26,482 nt of DNA, from NCBI GenBank assembly GCA_947175845.1, contig CAMWOK010000005.1, positions 1 through 26,482 on the forward strand, given 5' to 3'. The translations under genes and the position numbers were made by a program. Below are positions 23,308-26,482 of this stretch, one piece after another; the first letter of the stretch is position 1, and every line of letters begins with the position of its first letter. The notes beneath the pieces were generated by a model, which did not search any database, was not told where the DNA came from, and worked only from the letters and a program-made list of their open reading frames with translations. Source of the stretch: an uncultured Lachnospiraceae bacterium. Its GTDB lineage: Bacteria; Bacillota; Clostridia; Lachnospirales; Lachnospiraceae.

Positions 23308-26300
23308 ATGAAGGTGAAAGACCCCCATTTTATACTGGAAAAAATACGAAAATATCTGGATGAGGATATCAGGCCCTCAAGATACCGCCGCGTGGTGGAA
23401 CTGGAGAGCTGGAAGTACCTGGAAACATCCATGGACGATCGGATAGACACGGCATACGCGCCGGATTACGACGACAGCAGCTGGGCGGACTTTCGGCTGT
23501 GGGATACCTGGGGCGGCTATGATAAGGTGGCCTGGTTCCGCGCGGCTGTCAGGATTCCTGACGCGTTCAGAACGCTTCAGACAAAGGCGTGCCAAATCGC
23601 GCTGCGCTTTCTGGTCGGCCCCAGGGACGGGGGCGGCTCCACAGCGGAGACACTGCTCTACATTGACGGAAATCCGGTGCAGGGAATTGACATCTGGCAT
23701 GAGGAGGCGCTGCTCGACAAATCCGTCACGGAAAAGGGCGTGATCCAGATTGCGCTCAAGGCGTGGAGCGGCGTGCTCGAGGCGCCCAGGCACCGCACAT
23801 TTCAGCTGGCGCAGCTGATTGCGCTGGACAGCCGGGTGGAGCGGTTTTACCACACGGCGGACACACTGCTGCGCTGCTGTCTGCTTCTGGACGAGAATGA
23901 CCTGCGCCGAATCCGCCTGACGCGGCTGCTCAACGATACGTTCAGACGGGTAAATTTTCTGAATTTCAGGGAAGAGGAGTACTATGAGTCAGTGTACGGG
24001 GCGCTTTCCTATATCGAGGATGCGCTCGGAGAGCTTGCAAAGACAAAGGAGATTAAGCCTGTCGTTTACGGCGTGGGACATTCGCATATCGACATGGCGT
24101 GGCTGTGGCGTCTGTGTGCCACGCGGGAGAAGGCGTCGAGAACGTTCTCCACGGTTCTGAACCTGATGCGGCAGTATCCCGAGTACCGTTACATGCACTC
24201 CTCCCCGCAGCTGTACAAGTTTCTCAAGGAGGATTACCCGGACATCTATGCGCAGGTCCGCCAAAAGATACAGGAGGGGGCATGGGAGATCACGGGCGGT
24301 ATGTGGGTGGAGCCGGACACCAACATTCCATCAGGGGAATCGCTTGTCAGGCAGTTTGTGTATGGAAAGCGCTTTATCCGCGCGGAGTTTGGCAGGGAGA
24401 CGACGCTGGTGTGGCTGCCGGATGTGTTTGGATACTCGGCCGCGCTGCCGCAGATTATGAAAAAGTCCGGCATGAAGTACTTTATGACGACGAAAATCAG
24501 CTGGAACCAGTACAACCAGTTTCCCTATGACACGTTCTGGTGGAAAGGCATTGACGGCACAGAGGTGTTCACCCACTTTATCACCACGCCGGAGGACGGA
24601 TCGTGGTTTTACACCTACAACGGGCACATGGACCCGGAGGAGGTGGCCGGCGTGTGGAACAATTACAAGGACAAGGACAAGAACGATGCGCTTCTGATCG
24701 CGTATGGCTGGGGCGACGGCGGAGGCGGTCCCACGCGGGAGATGCTCGAACAGAGCCGCGTGATGAGAAATATTCCGGGCATTCCCGAAGTGAGGCTGAC
24801 GACGGCGGAGGAGTACTTCGGGCATATCTATGACAAGGTGGATCACAGCGCGCTGGGCAGGTGGGAGGGAGAGCTCTACTTCGAGCTGCACCGCGGCACA
24901 TACACCTCCCAGGCTGCAAACAAGCGCTACAACAGGAAGGTGGAAATCCTGCTGCACAACGTGGAGTTTCTCTGCGTCCTTGCTGCATTGCAGCAAAGTG
25001 CTGCACTTCAGGAAAGCGCGTATCCCAAGGCGGCTCTGGATGCTTTGTGGGAGCGCGTGCTCCTGAACCAGTTTCACGATATTCTGCCCGGCTCCTCCAT
25101 CCGCCAGGTGTACGAGGACACCACGGCGGACTATGAGCACATCACGCAAAAGGGCGGGGAGCTTTTGTCCGGTGCGCTGTCCGGGCTTGCAGGCGCTGTC
25201 CGCGTCGCGCAGGACTGCGTTCTCGTGTACAACACGACAGGGTATGAGCGCTCGGACTATGTGCTCATTCCATACAGCGACAGGGTGAAGAGCGGCACGG
25301 CGTTTGTCAGTAAAGACAGAGTGCTGCCGTGCCAGGAGACGGAGCAGGGCGCGCTCGTGTACGTGGAGAAGATTCCGGCGTACGGCTATCGCAGCATAGA
25401 CATCCGGCAGGGTGCGGCGGTGAACGGCGGGGACATGACAATCGGGCCGGACGGCGCAGAAAACCGTTTTTACCGGCTGAGGCTGAACGACAACGGCGAG
25501 ATTGCGTATCTCTACGACAAAGAAAATGACAGGACTGTCAGCTGCGGGCAGCCCATGAATGTATTTACCGCTTACGAGGACAAGCCCCAGCGGTTCGACG
25601 CCTGGGATGTGGATGTCTACTACAGGGAAAAGCCATATCAGAAATTTGCGCTGGCATCCAGCGAGGTTGTCGAGAACGGCAGCGCGCGTGCGGTGCTCCG
25701 CCAGGTGTGGACTTTTAACCAGTCGACGCTGACACAGGACATGATACTCTATGCGGATTCAAGGCGCATTGATTTTCAGACCACGGTGGACTGGAAGGAG
25801 AAGCAGGTATTTTTGAAAGTGTATTTCCCGGTTGCCATCCACAGCGACGAGGCGGCGTACGATATCCAGTTTGGCAGCATCCGGCGCCCGACGCACACCA
25901 ACAACGAGTGGGATTTTGCGCGGTTTGAAGTGCCGGGACACAAGTGGGCAGACCTGTCGGAGGGCGGCTATGGAACCGCGCTGCTCAACGACTGCAAGTA
26001 CGGCTGGGACATCCACGAAAATGTTATCGGACTATCTCTGATCAAGTCCGCAGTGCGCCCGGACGAGACTGCGGACCGGAGAACGCACGTGTTCACCTAC
26101 GCGCTCTATCCCCACAGCGGGAATCTTTCCGGCAGTGATGTCGAGCGGATGGCGTACAGTCTCAACATGCCGCTGCTTGCGATCGAGAGGGCCGGGGAAC
26201 CGGGCGGGGCGGCCTGCGCGGAGTTCAGTCTGGTGCACACGGACTGCAGCCATGTGATGATTGAGACCATCAAGCAGTCGGAGGACGGGCAGGCGGTTAC

Positions 26301-26482
26301 AGTGCGCCTGTACGAGTACCGCAACCAGTCGGAGAACCGCGTTGGCCTGCATTTTGCGTACCCGGTAAGAAGCGTGGCGGAGACAAATCTCTGCGAGGAG
26401 GGCCAAACGCCGGTTGCGGTGGAGGACAACCAGATTTATTTTGCAGTCGGCGCATTTGAGATAAAAACATTTCAGGTATATT
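23308..26482 (+). CDS. GH38 alpha-mannosidase, long AMS1/MAN2C1-like type, 3' end cut by the window
   Basis: The frame is open for 1058 codons to the window edge. It starts at ATG 23308 behind AGGGAGGT. A 250-residue N-terminal region with a beta-sandwich look (SWADFRLWDTWGGYDKVAWF; a fold typical of the long GH38 type) precedes the catalytic domain with zinc site GHSHIDMAW (H260, D262), nucleophile in LPDVFGYS (D372), GWGDGGGGP, and NQFHDILPGSSI (H590). A C-terminal sandwich domain follows and ends in FEIKTFQVY, which looks like the last few residues, so little is missing. It has no signal peptide and is therefore cytoplasmic. Long GH38 enzymes of this class resemble yeast AMS1 and human MAN2C1, which trim free oligomannosides. 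It differs strongly from the shorter GH38 at 17917, so the two probably cut different linkages. Confidence 0.94.
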   Translation, partial: MKVKDPHFILEKIRKYLDEDIRPSRYRRVVELESWKYLETSMDDRIDTAYAPDYDDSSWADFRLWDTWGGYDKVAWFRAAVRIPDAFRTLQTKACQIALRFLVGPRDGGGSTAETLLYIDGNPVQGIDIWHEEALLDKSVTEKGVIQIALKAWSGVLEAPRHRTFQLAQLIALDSRVERFYHTADTLLRCCLLLDENDLRRIRLTRLLNDTFRRVNFLNFREEEYYESVYGALSYIEDALGELAKTKEIKPVVYGVGHSHIDMAWLWRLCATREKASRTFSTVLNLMRQYPEYRYMHSSPQLYKFLKEDYPDIYAQVRQKIQEGAWEITGGMWVEPDTNIPSGESLVRQFVYGKRFIRAEFGRETTLVWLPDVFGYSAALPQIMKKSGMKYFMTTKISWNQYNQFPYDTFWWKGIDGTEVFTHFITTPEDGSWFYTYNGHMDPEEVAGVWNNYKDKDKNDALLIAYGWGDGGGGPTREMLEQSRVMRNIPGIPEVRLTTAEEYFGHIYDKVDHSALGRWEGELYFELHRGTYTSQAANKRYNRKVEILLHNVEFLCVLAALQQSAALQESAYPKAALDALWERVLLNQFHDILPGSSIRQVYEDTTADYEHITQKGGELLSGALSGLAGAVRVAQDCVLVYNTTGYERSDYVLIPYSDRVKSGTAFVSKDRVLPCQETEQGALVYVEKIPAYGYRSIDIRQGAAVNGGDMTIGPDGAENRFYRLRLNDNGEIAYLYDKENDRTVSCGQPMNVFTAYEDKPQRFDAWDVDVYYREKPYQKFALASSEVVENGSARAVLRQVWTFNQSTLTQDMILYADSRRIDFQTTVDWKEKQVFLKVYFPVAIHSDEAAYDIQFGSIRRPTHTNNEWDFARFEVPGHKWADLSEGGYGTALLNDCKYGWDIHENVIGLSLIKSAVRPDETADRRTHVFTYALYPHSGNLSGSDVERMAYSLNMPLLAIERAGEPGGAACAEFSLVHTDCSHVMIETIKQSEDGQAVTVRLYEYRNQSENRVGLHFAYPVRSVAETNLCEEGQTPVAVEDNQIYFAVGAFEIKTFQVY

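Overview
The window looks like a chromosomal segment of a Gram-positive Clostridia-type Firmicute, most likely Lachnospiraceae-like. The reasons are the BlaI/M56 pair, a class B sortase with a Gly/Pro-rich wall-anchored protein, lipoprotein-type solute binding, strong purine-rich ribosome binding sites, tight ATGA-type gene overlaps and moderately high GC with AT-rich intergenic spacers. The genus cannot be fixed from the sequence alone. No rRNA, tRNA, CRISPR, phage or transposase gene is visible.

Region A (1-2292) starts in a nearly perfect 64-bp tandem duplication with two palindromes per unit. It runs into a BlaI/MecI/CopY-family repressor overlapping a membrane M56 (BlaR1-type) metallopeptidase, and ends in a short orphan coding fragment. 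Region B (2300-10152) is a surface module: a TetR-family regulator, two TetR-like operator palindromes, a 1240-aa multidomain adhesin-like wall protein with an unusual A-P-K-T-G sorting signal, its probable class B sortase, then a 57-bp inverted repeat holding two TACA-N2-TGTA boxes and an 809-aa lipoprotein with an internally duplicated domain.

Region C (10136-26482) is a carbohydrate operon. A DeoR-family regulator reads leftwards. To the right, apparently in one transcription unit, lie an ABC sugar importer (binding lipoprotein, permease, second permease), an Asp/Glu/hydantoin racemase-superfamily protein, an FGGY kinase, a class II ketose-bisphosphate-type aldolase, a short GH38 alpha-mannosidase, a DUF1537 (four-carbon acid sugar) kinase, a GmhA-like SIS isomerase, a ROK kinase/regulator without the zinc cysteines, and a long GH38 alpha-mannosidase still open at the window end. 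Inferred logic: an alpha-mannoside is imported, cleaved inside the cell by the two mannosidases, and the mannose and aglycone are phosphorylated, isomerised and split by aldolase. The kinase/aldolase/isomerase set is richer than mannose alone needs, which suggests an unusual aglycone or linked acid sugar.

The most striking local event is an exact 278-bp tandem duplication inside the second permease gene, with 4-bp GGGT homology at its edges. It shifts the frame and splits the gene. Deleting one unit restores an intact 278-aa permease, so it is either a very recent, possibly reversible mutation or an assembly artefact.
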